NCBI GenBank assembly: GCA_039090855.1
Contig: CM076996.1
Location: forward strand, 43,924,469-43,988,468
From: Macrothele yani
Taxonomy: Eukaryota; Arthropoda; Arachnida; Araneae; Macrothelidae
DNA length: 64,000 nt
Direction: 5' to 3'
Positions 41,640-51,691 of the stretch are shown here, piece after piece. Under the pieces are notes generated by a model. The model made no database searches. It worked only from the letters and a program-made list of their open reading frames with translations, and was not told the DNA's origin. The stretch's first letter is position 1, and every line of letters begins with the position of its first letter. The position numbers and the translations under genes are program-made.

Positions 41640-42813
41640 ATTAAAAAGATTCTTTGCTTCCACACGTTGCCACAGTTCACGAGGCGTAGCCGCGGATGTT
41701 GATTGCCGGGCCACTCGGTTGCGGATCAGCGACCAGACGTGTTCGATGGGCGACATATCGGGAGAACAGGAGGGCCACGGCAGCAGTGACACCTGGTGGG
41801 CCGTGAAGAATTGTTGCACGATGCGTGCCACGTGCAGGCGCGCATTGTTCTGTTGAAACGTCGCCGCTGGCAGGTCCTGCAGGTAAGGGAGGACTACAGG
41901 CTCCAAAACGTCGGAGATGTAGCGGTAGGTGTTGAGTGTACCGGCGATGCGTACCAGAGGGGTGGTGTCATATCCAATTGCGCCCCAAACCATAACGCCA
42001 GGCGACGGACCGGTATGGCGATGCATAATGCAGGCGTCATACAGTCTCTCGCCGCGGTGCCGCCACACGCGGATCCGACCATCGTGGTGTTGCAAGCAGA
42101 AGCGGGATTCGTTGGAAAAGACAATGTCGTGCCATTCCGTAGTCCAGGTGCGGCGTTCAACGGCCCACTGTCGCCGCACTTGCCGGTGGTGTAACGTAAA
42201 TGGTAATCGGAGCAATGGGCGCCGTGCGACAAGTCCCCGCTCCTGCAGACGACGTCAAACGGTACGTGCTGACACAGGTTGTTGCGCAACACACCCTAGT
42301 TCCTGCGCTAACGTTCGTGATGTGGCGGTGCGACCCGTCAACGCCCGCAGCACAACATGCCGATCCTCTCGTTCGGTGGTGTGCCGCGGCAATTGCTCAC
42401 GTCGGTCCGTACGTTCCTCCTGCACCCACCGAATCCATACTCGCCTCACTGTGACTGGATGTCGTCCCACACGGGCGCCGATGCCTCGGTACGATAAACC
42501 GCTGTCGCGATAAGCCACTATTCGTCCTCTGTCGAACTCCGAAACGTGCTGGAATGACTGCCGTATTCTGCGACGAGGCACCAGGAAGCTTCCCACGCAC
42601 AGGTCCGGCAGCACAACACAGTTCCACTACTTACACTCCGCCTTCTGTGCACCCTTCTTATAGTGCTTCTCGGTGGCGTGCCGGGCGCACATGATTTGCA
42701 TATGCCCTGCAATGCTAATCGTTTGCATGTCCTCTTGCGGGCGACGCATGCTGCGAATTTCAGGCCAATCGGATTCTTCCTTCTTGGTGTTGCATTTTGG
42801 GTGGCCAGTAGTG
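41640..42813 (-). mobile_element. Tc1-like transposon, 3'-truncated (sibling of 50.3-kb element)
   Basis: The right end, read inward, is CACTACTGGCCACCCAAAAT then GCAACACCAAGAAGG, with TA at 42814-42815. The minus-strand transposase runs from 42614, but the last ~55 codons and the left terminal repeat are missing. At about 41657 the Tc1 sequence gives way to a 32-bp segment that also occurs at 31.9 kb. Confidence 0.86.
41651..42614 (-). pseudogene. Tc1-like transposase with one stop and both catalytic Asp changed
   Basis: One frame on minus, broken only by a TGA at 42255-42257 (an arginine CGA in the sibling). Helix-turn-helix: FDRGRIVAYRDSGLSYRGIG...TVRRVWIRW. Linker: RRLQERGLVARRPLLRLPF. 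Catalytic blocks: IVFSNESRFCLQHHDGRIRVWR (first D is N), HTGPSPGVMVWGAIGYD, ATFQQNNARLHVARIV (second D is N) and WPSCSPDMSPIEHVWSLI (E kept; 34 residues after the second position). The C-terminus is lost at LWQRVEA. Inactive, but structurally young. Confidence 0.87.
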
Positions 42814-42815
42814 TA

Positions 42816-43890
42816 TTTTAGATATGGATTATTAATTTGTATGAAGCTCATGCTCTCCTTGCCATTATTTCAGAATTCGAACGATTACAAGGTTTCGGAA
42901 AACGTGCGACAGCGATGAATCCAATATTTTACCCTTTCGCGACTACAACGCCCTATGCGCCCGGATATTCCGATAACCAAAAGCAGGGTTAATAGACAGA
43001 AATGTTTGCTCATCCCACCTACCTCGCAGCGGAAGTACTTGGTCGATACGACTGTAGCACTTGCGGGAGAAGTGTTGTGAACATTTTTAAATTGAAATAC
43101 GTTTTGAATTTAAAAACTTACAGCCAAGATGGAATGCCAAAAAAAAAAAAAAAAAAAAAAACAGCGTCAACAACACACGCAGAAAAAACTGACATCGATG
43201 TGAATATTTTATTTATTGTAAATCAAGGTTTTAAAGAAAATAAGTATATATTTTTTTCAAATCTATTTAATCTAAACAGGATATTGACTGGCATTAAGGA
43301 AAAGTGCAAGGATAGCGATTATAGCTTTTAAATTTAATTATATACAACTGTAGCATTGTCTTCTTTAAATAAATTCGAGAGAAAGAATAAACACCATAAT
43401 ATTATGTTAGTAGCACCTCATAAAGAAATCCCTTTATGCTGAACAAATCAAAACTTCAGCAACATTCAAGGAAATCGCTTAATTAAAAAGCTGGAAATTA
43501 ATTTTATTAAATGTTCCGTTATAATTTGTAATTAATCGCTTAATAGAAATGTTAAAATTATATATTTTCAAATTCTTTTCCTTTCTTTTCGTCATATTTT
43601 AATTGCTAAATTTTGAGAACTTTAAATATCGGGACCTTATTTAATGTAAAGAAATGCTTTCTTCACTCACTTTGCCATGTTCCTTCAATAACTATTTTAA
43701 CCGGTATTCTCTTCTTGGGTTGGTAAGACATTTTTTCCTTTTTCCTGAGGATTTGGAATTTAGTCCAATACTAAAGTGGAAAACAAACGTCTCAAATGGA
43801 AAACAATTTCATTTTGCTTTTCGTTGCTATTAGGAGAAACACAAAAAAAAAAAAACAAAAAAAAAACAAGTTTTTCCAGATTTCAACTAT
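42816..43890. other. Gene-free stretch with homopolymers
   Basis: No supported gene. Long A runs at about 43140-43162 and 43842-43867. Confidence 0.5.
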
Positions 43891-44027
43891 GGGTTATTTT
43901 GACGTCGGGTTATTTTTGCCCCAGGCTATTTTGCTAACGGGTTATTGACGTTGGGTTATTTTGACGCCGGATTATTTTGACAGCGATATTTTGACACGGG
44001 TTATTCTTTCCGGGTTAATTTGACATG
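43891..44027 (+). repeat. Short tandem array of GGGTTATTTTGACG-like units
   Basis: About nine imperfect units of 13-18 bp: GGGTTATTTTGACGTC, GGGTTATTTTTGCCCCAG, GCTATTTTGCTAAC, GGGTTATTGACGTT, GGGTTATTTTGACGCC, GGATTATTTTGACAGC, GATATTTTGACAC, GGGTTATTCTTTCC, GGGTTAATTTGACATG. Unit length varies by insertion and deletion. Confidence 0.8.
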
Positions 44028-44881
44028 TAACCATATATATATATGCTGTCTAAGAAATGGACCAAAAACGGCTGGAGCGAGAGAACCTGCGTGTTGCTTT
44101 CCCCTTGGTTTTGTTATTCAAAGTGGCTATTTAACGGGATGATTGACACTAATAATGCTTTGTTTCTGATTTCTTGCTAAAATGGCTATAACAATGACAA
44201 CGAACCGAAGAAAGGAGAAAGAATATTTTTGAGTCGCTTGTTTTTACCCATTGGCATGATGTTGGTGTCAGAGGTACTAACTAGCACATGCCTTCGGACA
44301 TGGAGCAGAAAATAAAAGACCAGAAAGGGGCTCTTATCATCAGTAACGGGTTTATGGTCGGAACCTCTAAGATTAGAGTAGGAAAGGTATTGTTTTGCCG
44401 TAACTTTCGTAAAAGCTTAGAGTTAAAAACCGTTTTAATTGGTGTAAAAAGAATTGTAGAAATAATTGCCGACCTTACACTTGAACACAGGCTGCTTCGT
44501 CAAGGCACAAACAGCATGAAGGTTATAACTGACAAATCCTAAGTGAAAACCGGATTAAAAAATTAAAATGAATAACGCCAACAGAAAGCCGTGATACAGT
44601 TCCGTGACATACACTTTAAATATAGCTCACCTGCAATCCAGGTTAATAAAACAGTCCATGCGCATGGTAATTCAGTAGAAAAATAATCATTACACCCCTC
44701 CTGATGAGAAAGTATTTCAATGGTCTCTCTTATTAAAAACGATCCTTTTGCGAAATGTACGGTGAAATAGGCGCCAAGTCATTACAGAGTGGAGCTGCTT
44801 CTTTGGTTGAAACTTACCGAATAGAGACATTTTCACCGACCTTCCTACTATTTGACACGCGCTTCTATGTGTTCCGCGCTC
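44028..44881. other. Gene-free stretch
   Basis: An 84-codon plus frame (44288-44542) has no recognisable motif. Nothing else is supported. Confidence 0.45.
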
Positions 44882-45117
44882 TTAAGGTGGATCCACCTAA
44901 AATCTTTGCCTCGTATTTCCAATGGGCAAACTTCTGTAGCCAATTTCTTCACAATTAATGCGCTCCCAAGGATGAAAATTTGAACATCAATAACAATAAT
45001 TTCATATTATATCCTAGTATAACTTAATATTTTTTAAAACTTACCCATAATTATATTAAAAATCAATAGCTTTTCCTTTGGTGGTGCTGACACCAGAAAA
45101 TAGATAGGCCACATCTA

Positions 45118-46667
45118 CACTGGCGTGCAAAAATTAAGGATGAGACAGTTTTTCGAATGTAACGTCGTGCAGAAGTGTTCCACATCGACTCAAATCATAC
45201 CATAAGATCCCCAAGATGTAAGAATATGGGGCAAGTGAGCAAAACCGTCCAAACAAGGAATCCAAAGGATATAAAGGCACTTTATTGAAAAGGTAGCTTC
45301 GAGCACAACTGGACAGAAGACAGAAACGTCCATGTGACAGGCGGCTGCCAAGAAAAATCCAGTCTTTAGTAGGGGATATGATCACCCCTGACTGCGTTGC
45401 AGGATTTACAACGTCTGTCCATGCTGAGGACGAGGTTGTTAAGGAGCTGTTGAGGCATCGCGGCCCATTCCTCTTGTAGCGCCAGTCGCAGCTGCGGAAT
45501 CGTTGCTGGTGGCTGGTGACGTGCTGCCAAGCGTCTCCCGAGAAGGTCCCACACGTGTTCGATTGGATTTAGGTCCGGGGACCTTGCGGGCCAATCCATG
45601 CGTTGAATATCTTCATTCTCCAACAACTCTGCGACAGCTACTGTACGATGAGGTGTAGCGTTGTCGTCCATGAAGAGAAACTCAGGACCCACAGCACATA
45701 TAAACAGACGCACGTGAGGCAGGAAAACCTCGGTACAATAGCAGACACCAGTGACTGAACCTCCTTGGAAGATGTGGAGGTCAGTACGGCTACCAAGCAT
45801 CATACCGCCCCAAACGAGAACTCCACCACCTCCAAACCGGTCCCTTTCGATGATGTTGTAGGTGTGATTGCGTGTTCCCTGCTCTCTCCAAATGTGTATA
45901 CGCCCAGAATCGCTCGTCAGACTAAATCGGCTCTCATCCGTAAAGAGAACTCGACTCCATTGCTGATGTGTCCAGTTCTTGTGTTCCTGGCACCACAGAA
46001 ACCACCGTCTCCGATGAGCAGGCGTTAATGGCACACACCGTACTGGTCGTCGTGCAAATAGACCACTTTTGTGCAGGCTCCTGGCCACGGTAAAACGCGA
46101 TAACGGACGTCCAGTTGTCTGTTGCATGTGCTTTGCGATTTCTCCCGCTGTCTGCCGTCTGTCTCTTCCCGTCTGTAGGACAATATACCGGTCGTCCGCC
46201 GCCGTGGTTGCTCGTGAACGACCACTGCTAAACTCTCGGACAGCTGTTCCTGTTGTTTGAAATGCTCTCCAAGCTCGTGAAACGATGATGTGAGCGATCC
46301 CGAACTCCTCGGCCACAATAGTCACACTTCGACCTTCTTCCAACTTCCCAATGACGCGACCTCGGGTAAAGTCATCCAGATGTCCTCTACTGGATTGCCT
46401 GTTGGCCATATCACACGGTGGCAGCAACTCTACGTCTTTCAAACCAATGTATAGCGTGCAGTAGCTTTCACCGGATTGCTGAGCGTACACCGCCCGTGTG
46501 CTTTATACCCTTCCGACACTCCCCCCTACGTCATGCTGCATATATGCGCATGCCCTACCGTACCGGACCCTAGTCTATCTCCTGAGTGGTCTTTCGGTCC
46601 GTTCTGCCTGCTCGTTCCGCTGTTATGCTAATACCTCCTCTTCGTCCTTAATTTTTGCACACAAGTG
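45118..46667 (-). mobile_element. Tc1-like transposon with intact ends and coding region
   Basis: The 1550-bp element has inverted ends CACTGGCGTGCAAAAATTAA and, from the right, CACTTGTGTGCAAAAATTAA, then GGA(T/C)GA. TA is at 45116-45117 and 46668-46669. It lies in the centre of the TTAA MITE and holds a complete transposase frame, so it is a candidate recently active element. Confidence 0.92.
45366..46409 (-). CDS. Tc1-like transposase, intact, DD34E
   Basis: Cut-and-paste transposase of the surrounding element. The start at 46409 (MANRQSSRGHLDDFTRGR) is preferred: the sibling at 63610 begins with the same residues. The frame stays open to 46490. The protein of 347 residues begins with a helix-turn-helix (TRGRVIGKLEEGRSVTIVAE). 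A second DNA-binding segment follows (GRSRATTAADDRYIV...QQTTGRPLSRFTVARSL). Then RRPVRCVPLTPAHRRRW precedes the catalytic domain. Numbered from 46490, the catalytic residues are D185 (VLFTDESRFSL), D276 (FMDDNATPHR) and E311 (SPDLNPIEHVWDLLG), with the classical 34-residue gap. All key motifs are intact. It ends CNAVRGDHIPY. Confidence 0.93.
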   Translation of the reverse strand: MANRQSSRGHLDDFTRGRVIGKLEEGRSVTIVAEEFGIAHIIVSRAWRAFQTTGTAVREFSSGRSRATTAADDRYIVLQTGRDRRQTAGEIAKHMQQTTGRPLSRFTVARSLHKSGLFARRPVRCVPLTPAHRRRWFLWCQEHKNWTHQQWSRVLFTDESRFSLTSDSGRIHIWREQGTRNHTYNIIERDRFGGGGVLVWGGMMLGSRTDLHIFQGGSVTGVCYCTEVFLPHVRLFICAVGPEFLFMDDNATPHRTVAVAELLENEDIQRMDWPARSPDLNPIEHVWDLLGRRLAARHQPPATIPQLRLALQEEWAAMPQQLLNNLVLSMDRRCKSCNAVRGDHIPY

Positions 46668-46670
46668 TAT

Positions 46671-47060
46671 ATGTGACTTACTGAAAGCTATCACGTCGCA
46701 TTTTTTTTTCAATAATTTTATTAATTTTCGGAATGGAATCAAATTTTGAGTGTATCCATGCGACAGTCTGGAATATTTATAATGATTTCAGCCACTTAGA
46801 TTAAATGTTCTGATAATAATTTAGCTGAAAATGTTAACAGAATTGTAGATACTGGTGATTTTTAATTCCGAAATAAACCAGCAAGCTCACTCTGCAACAT
46901 TTACAGCTAAATTGATGTTAGAATATTTAATCTAAATGGCTCGAATCATTCTAAACATTCCGGACTGTCGCATGGATGGACACAAGTGTTGATTGCAGTC
47001 CAAAAATTAATGAAATTATTGAAAAAAAAATGCTGCGTGATTGTATTTAGTAAGTCACAT
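46671..47060. mobile_element. 390-bp foldback element (nested MITE)
   Basis: The two halves are near-complete reverse complements around about 46866. The tips are ATGTGACTTACT and its inverse, then C(G)CATTTTTTTTTCAATAAT, TCCATGCGACAGTC, TTAGATTAAAT and TTTAGCTG. There is no coding capacity. It lies directly beside the right end of the Tc1 element, in the centre of the TTAA MITE. Confidence 0.83.
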
Positions 47061-47299
47061 GCAAATGTGGCGCCATCTATTTGCTGGTCTCAACACCACC
47101 AGAGGAAAAGTATTGATTTTTAATACAATTATGGCTAAGTTTTAGAAAATATTAAGTATACTAGGCTATAATATGAAGTTATTTTTATTATAGATGTTCA
47201 AGTTTTCATCCTTGGGAACGCATTAATTGTGAAAAAAATGGCTACAGAAGTCTGCCCGTTGGAAATACAAGGCAAAGATTTTACGAGGATCCACCTTAA

Positions 47300-48451
47300 A
47301 TCTAGAATTGATGTAGCCAATGCGAGGTTTAATTTAAGCATCTATTACATTTTATGCTGATTAAGTTTACTTTATAGCGTGAGCGACTTCCTGATGAAGC
47401 CATCCGTCTGTTGTGCGAAAGCTTGCATTATGTTCTTATACATTTGCGCTAAAAATATTTTTTCGGTGAGGGGAAGTGAGATAGCCCAGGTCTCGGACGC
47501 AGGATGCACCACTAGGTAGTTCGGATCTAGTCTTTATTATTCATCTGGGTCTACAAACTATGAAAGAGATTAAAAAAAAAGAAAAAAGAAAAGAAATGTT
47601 GAGTAGTGGACGTTGTGGATACGCCTCCTCAAATTCAGCATCGCTCTCGAGTCAGCGTCAAACCATATGATTTCGTCCGGTGACGTTTGATTCCTCCCTC
47701 CATTCATTCGTTCTCTTTTTCCATCTTGAGCCGACTGAAATTACTGCGCGTGAGAGTCGATATAAGTTCATAACGATATGCCACGTGCTTCCAATTTCAG
47801 GTTGAGAGACCCGGAAGTACCACTCGAAAGTTGTCAGGAGGGTCGACCGGGAGACAACAATACAGGCGCACCTTCCCGTGAACTGCGCCACCACTAATCG
47901 AACATTTCTGCTTTCCGTACTTTTCCGCCCATTCTTTTCCAACCACTTTGTCTTTCCACCTCTGTTGCAACAGCGGGCGGCAAGGCAGTGTACGGCTTGC
48001 ACTTCATTCCCATGTCGGTCACGTGCCACCTCGACAGTGGAGGCAGGCAGCACGGCATTTTGCGGGCCGTCATCTGTCAACAATAGTGATGCGTCTTTCC
48101 GTGACGTCACAATGATTGGTCCATTAGTGAAATGAATCACTGAAGTAGCGGAAGAGCCATACACTTCACACTTTTCCATCACTCATTCTTTTGGGAGAGT
48201 TGTCGTCATCGAAGAACATCACCAACCATTCAATACCTCTGCAGAATGCTTAATTTACTTCTCTCGGTAGTTCCTAACTTCATTTAGCCATTCGTCAGTC
48301 TTTTTATACACAGGCTGAATGCCATGTTTAGCTACAGACATCCAACAGTTTTATTTACCGTCGAGAGAAATTTTATTCTTAATCAAAATTGCTATCAAAC
48401 AAACTCGGTTTTTATAAGGCTATTTCTCAGTAGTTTTATTAAAGAAACGCA
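47300..48451. other. Gene-free stretch with an orphan minus frame
   Basis: A 174-codon minus frame (48182-47658) begins MMEKCEVYGSSATSVIHFTN and includes a Cys pair (RCCNRGGK). It is the longest unexplained frame here and its DNA is richer in CpG than its surroundings. I recognise no domain, and it may be chance. Confidence 0.35.
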
Positions 48452-48650
48452 TGTCACCCCTATGAGGTCAAAAGTACTGGTTTCTGACTAGTCGTCCGTG
48501 CTGGGCCTGGGTTCGATTCCCTCACGACTAATAGATAATGTGTTTGACTTAACTCTCTCTTTCTTGGAACCAAAGGCTTCAAATTAGAGAGCAGCGACTG
48601 TTTTATAGCCCTTAGATTTGCTCAGGGTGATTTTAATATCCCGAAATCAA
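48452..48650 (+). mobile_element. tRNA-derived SINE, old copy
   Basis: Aligns along most of its length to the window's SINE: CTGGTTTCTGACTAGTCGTCC, B box GGGTTCGATTCCC, TAATGTGTTTG, TTGGAACCAAAGG, GCGACTGTTTTATAGCCC and TTGCTCAGGGTG. Strongly diverged, with no poly-A left. Confidence 0.78.
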
Positions 48651-48655
48651 AAATA

Positions 48656-49974
48656 CAACGGCCGTTCCATAAAAACTGAGAGTAAAATCACACAAAATGA
48701 AGAAATATAGGTACAGCAAAATATGTTATTCTTTCTCAAAGTATCTTCCCTCGGATGATATGCAACGGTCCCATCGTTCAGTCCACTTTTCAAAGCATGT
48801 GGCGAGGGCATTTTGTGCAAGCTGCTTTAGCGACCATTGTACAGCTTGAATAACGTCAGCATCTGTGTTGAATGTTGCGCCACGGAACTTCTCCTTCATT
48901 GTTGGAAACAACCAGAAAACGCAAGGGCCAGGTCAGGACTGTAGGCAAATTGTGGCATGATTTCAACACTGCATTTCGTAAGAAACTGTTGAACACAAGC
49001 AGCCACATGTGGGCGGGCGTTATCATGGTGTAGGGTCCACTTGCCCACCAGTACCGGTCGCTTAATCGATATGTGTCGTCACAGACCCTTCAAAACTGAA
49101 ATGTAATACACAGCATTGACAGTAATTCGGGGAGGAACGGCATGCTGGTAGACTACACCTTTATGATCAAAGTAAATGATCAACATCACCTTCCCAGCTG
49201 ATTTGGTTTGGCGGACTTCTTTCGGAGGAGGAGAGCCTGTGTGTTTCCAGACACTCGTTGCGCGCTTCGTGAGAAGGTCGAAATAGTGGACCCATGTTTC
49301 ATCGGCAGTTATTACTGTGTTTAGAAAATTTAGATCCTTTGCAATCTTTTGTTTCTACTCATGACACACCTGAACTCTGACTAACAATTGTTCCCTCGTC
49401 AGATGATGAGGTAACCCTCTGGAACACACCCGATGCAGCAGTAATTTATCGCATTGAATGCGGAATGCCGACGTTTTCGAAATATTAGTTGACGCCGCTA
49501 TGTCTTCACAAGCCATTCGTCGATCTTTCAGGACTGCCCAAACAGTGTTAACAATGCGCGCCGTAACAACACTTTCAGATCGACCAGGCCCAGGAGCGAG
49601 TTCTGCCGACAAATGACAAACGCCCTTTTTTGAAATCATGGTGCCATCTAAAAATCATCGACTCACCCAAACAATATCAACATTTATCGCACAACTGTTT
49701 CTGGAGCCATTTTACCCAAACGATATCAACATTTTATCGCACAACTCATTTCACTTCTTAACTCTGAATCACTCACCTCCATAACTGTATAGCGAAATGC
49801 AGACGTACCTTAAACAACTGGGCAATAACAAAACCGGAATCGTCTACCATGGCTAATAACGGTTGCCATAAATACTTTTTTTAATTCAGTTAGTGATACG
49901 CGTGATTCTTTTTCCCCTTCGCACCGTTGCCAACTGAAAAAAAAATACTCTCAGTTTTTATGAAACGGTTTTTG
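48656..49974 (-). mobile_element. Mariner transposon with dead transposase
   Basis: 1319 bp with inverted ends (CCGTTCCATAAAAACTGAGAG left; CCGTTTCATAAAAACTGAGAG from the right) and TA at 48654-48655 and 49975-49976. On minus, SESVVTARIVNTVWAVLKDR and ISKTSAFRI form the helix-turn-helix. NTVITADETWVHYFDLLTKR carries the first D, SAGKVMLIIYFDHKGVVY follows, and LHHDNARPHVAACVQQFL carries the second D. At FAYSPDLA a frameshift occurs and the third D position reads V. The end is KWTERWDRCISSEGRYFEKE. Two stops are also present. Confidence 0.86.
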
Positions 49975-50254
49975 TAAAAAGTTTATCAATGAAATGAAAA
50001 GGCATTGTAGCACCCTAGAGGCGAGTGGGCACAGGCGCGGACTTCTGGCTGATGGACTGGGATCCAAGGGCGGATCCATAAGCTTTCTTTAAGAAAGGTG
50101 GGTGGGGTTGCTCTGGTCCAAAAAAAAAAAAAAAATGGTAGAGACTTTGTGGAAGGGAGACGCACGCACACACCTACCAGAGTTGGAAACAGGTCAAAAA
50201 TTTTTGACCCGGATCTCGCATAATTGGACCCGACCCTTTAACGTTGTATATATT

Positions 50255-50300
50255 TTATAGTTCAAAGCAGATTCCCCGACGAATCTGCTTTGAACTATAA
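50255..50300. repeat. Perfect 19-bp-arm hairpin
   Basis: TTATAGTTCAAAGCAGATT (50255-50273) and its exact inverse (50282-50300) enclose an 8-nt loop. It abuts the left end of the 50.3-kb Tc1 element. Confidence 0.88.
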
Positions 50301-50304
50301 TATA

Positions 50305-51691
50305 GACTGCTGGACACCCAAAATGCAACACCAAGAAGGAAGCATCCGATTGGTCTAACATTAGCAGCATGCGTCGCCCGCGAGAGGACATGAAACCGAT
50401 TAGCATTGCAGGGCATATGCAAATCATGTGCGCCCGGCACGCCACCGAGAAGCACTATAAGAAGGGTGAACAGAAGGCGGGGTGTAAGTAGTGGAAGTGT
50501 ATTGCGCTGCCGGACCTGTGCGTGGGAAGCTTCCTGATGCTTAGCTGCAGAATACGGCAGTCATTCCAGCACGTTTCGGAGTTCGACAGAGGACGAATAG
50601 TGGCTTATCGCGACAGCGGTTTATCATACCGAGACATCGGCACCCGTGTGGGACGACATCCAGCCACAATGACGCGAGTATGGATTCGGTGGGTGCATGA
50701 GGGACCGACGTGACGCGAGTATGGATTCGGTGGGTGCATGAGGGACCGACGTGACCGATTGTCGCAGCCGCGTCACACCACCGATCGAGAGGATTGGCAT
50801 GTTGTGCGGCGGGCATTGACGGCCCGCACCGCCACATCACGAACGTTAGCGCAGGAATTAGGGTGTGTTGCGCAACAACCTGTGTCAGCACGTACCGTTC
50901 GACGTCGTCTGCAGGAGCGGGGACTTGTCGCACGGCGCCCATTGCTCCGATTACCATTGACGGTAGTGTGGTAGCAGTGGGCCGTTGAACGCCGCACCTG
51001 GACTACGGAATGACACGACATTGTCTTTTCCGACGAATCCCGCTTCTGCTTGCAACACCACGATGGTCGGATCCGCGTGTGGCGGAACCGCGGCGAGAGA
51101 CTGTGTGACGCCTGCATTACGCATCACCATACCGGTCCGTCGCCGGGTGTTATGGTTTGTGGCGCATTTGGATATGACACCCGCACCCGTCTGGTACGCA
51201 TCGCCGCTGGCAGGTCCTTACCTGCAGGACCTGCCAGCGGCGACGTTTCAACAGGACAGTGCGCGCCCGCACGTGGTACGCATCGTGCAACAATTCTTCA
51301 CGGCCCACCAGGTGTCACTGCTGCCGCGGCCCGCCTGTTCTCTCGATATGTCGCCTTTCGAACACGTCTGGTCGCTGATCGGCAGCCGAGTGGCCCGGCA
51401 AGCACCACCCGCGGCTACGCCTGATGAACTGTGGCAACGTGTCGAAGCAGCCTGGACCGACATACCCCAAGAACACATCCAAAGCCTCTTTCGTTCGATG
51501 CCGGCGGCGTGTAGCGGCCGTTATTACCAGCCATGGGGGCCACACGAACTATTGATGTCTGCGTGTTCCGCAAGTCGCACGGGCCTGTAAGCTCAATCGT
51601 TTCATCTTTGTATTTGTTGTTATGTGTCCAGTAAATCTGGCTTTGCTATCTCGTGTCCTTCTTCGTTTTGCATTTTGGGTGGTCAGCAGTG
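50305..51691 (+). mobile_element. Tc1-like transposon (sibling of the 41.6-kb element)
   Basis: Left end GACTGCTGGACACCCAAAAT then GCAACACCAAGAAGG; right end the inverse of CACTGCTGACCACCCAAAAT. TA is at 50303-50304 and 51692-51693. 1387 bp, plus-strand transposase with several lesions. Confidence 0.9.
50522..51590 (+). pseudogene. Tc1-like transposase with duplication and inversion scars
   Basis: The N-terminal RIRQSFQHVSEFDRGRIVAY...RVWIRWVHEGPT ends at a stop caused by a 41-bp tandem duplication (50670-50751). The middle (TARTATSRTLAQELGCVAQQ, RRLQERGLVARRPLLRLPL) lies in another frame, then DIVFSDESRFCLQHHDGRIR carries the first D. At 51202-51242 a hairpin replaces the sequence that encodes GTLNTYRYISDVLEPVVL in the sibling. 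ATFQQDSARPHVVRIVQQFF carries the second D and CSLDMSPFEHVWSLI the third acid, 34 residues on. The C-terminus is complete to about 51590. Confidence 0.86.

Larger units (their letters stand above)
44886..47295. mobile_element. TTAA-flanked foldback MITE, carrying two later insertions
   Basis: TTAA lies on both sides (44882-44885 and 47296-47299). The two halves, 44886-45115 and about 47061-47295, are near reverse complements over their whole length: GGTGGATCC at the tips, then TAAAATCTTTGCCT, AATTAATGCG, CCCAAGGATGAAAA and TTTTCCT(C/T)TGGTGGTG. A Tc1 element and a smaller foldback sit at its centre. Without them the MITE is about 460 bp. A relative lies at 57.46-59.33 kb. TTAA targets are typical of the piggyBac superfamily, but no transposase is present to prove it. 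Confidence 0.85.

Noticed and set aside
41929..42513. 194-codon plus-strand frame
   Set aside because: It is antisense to the clear Tc1 transposase on the minus strand.
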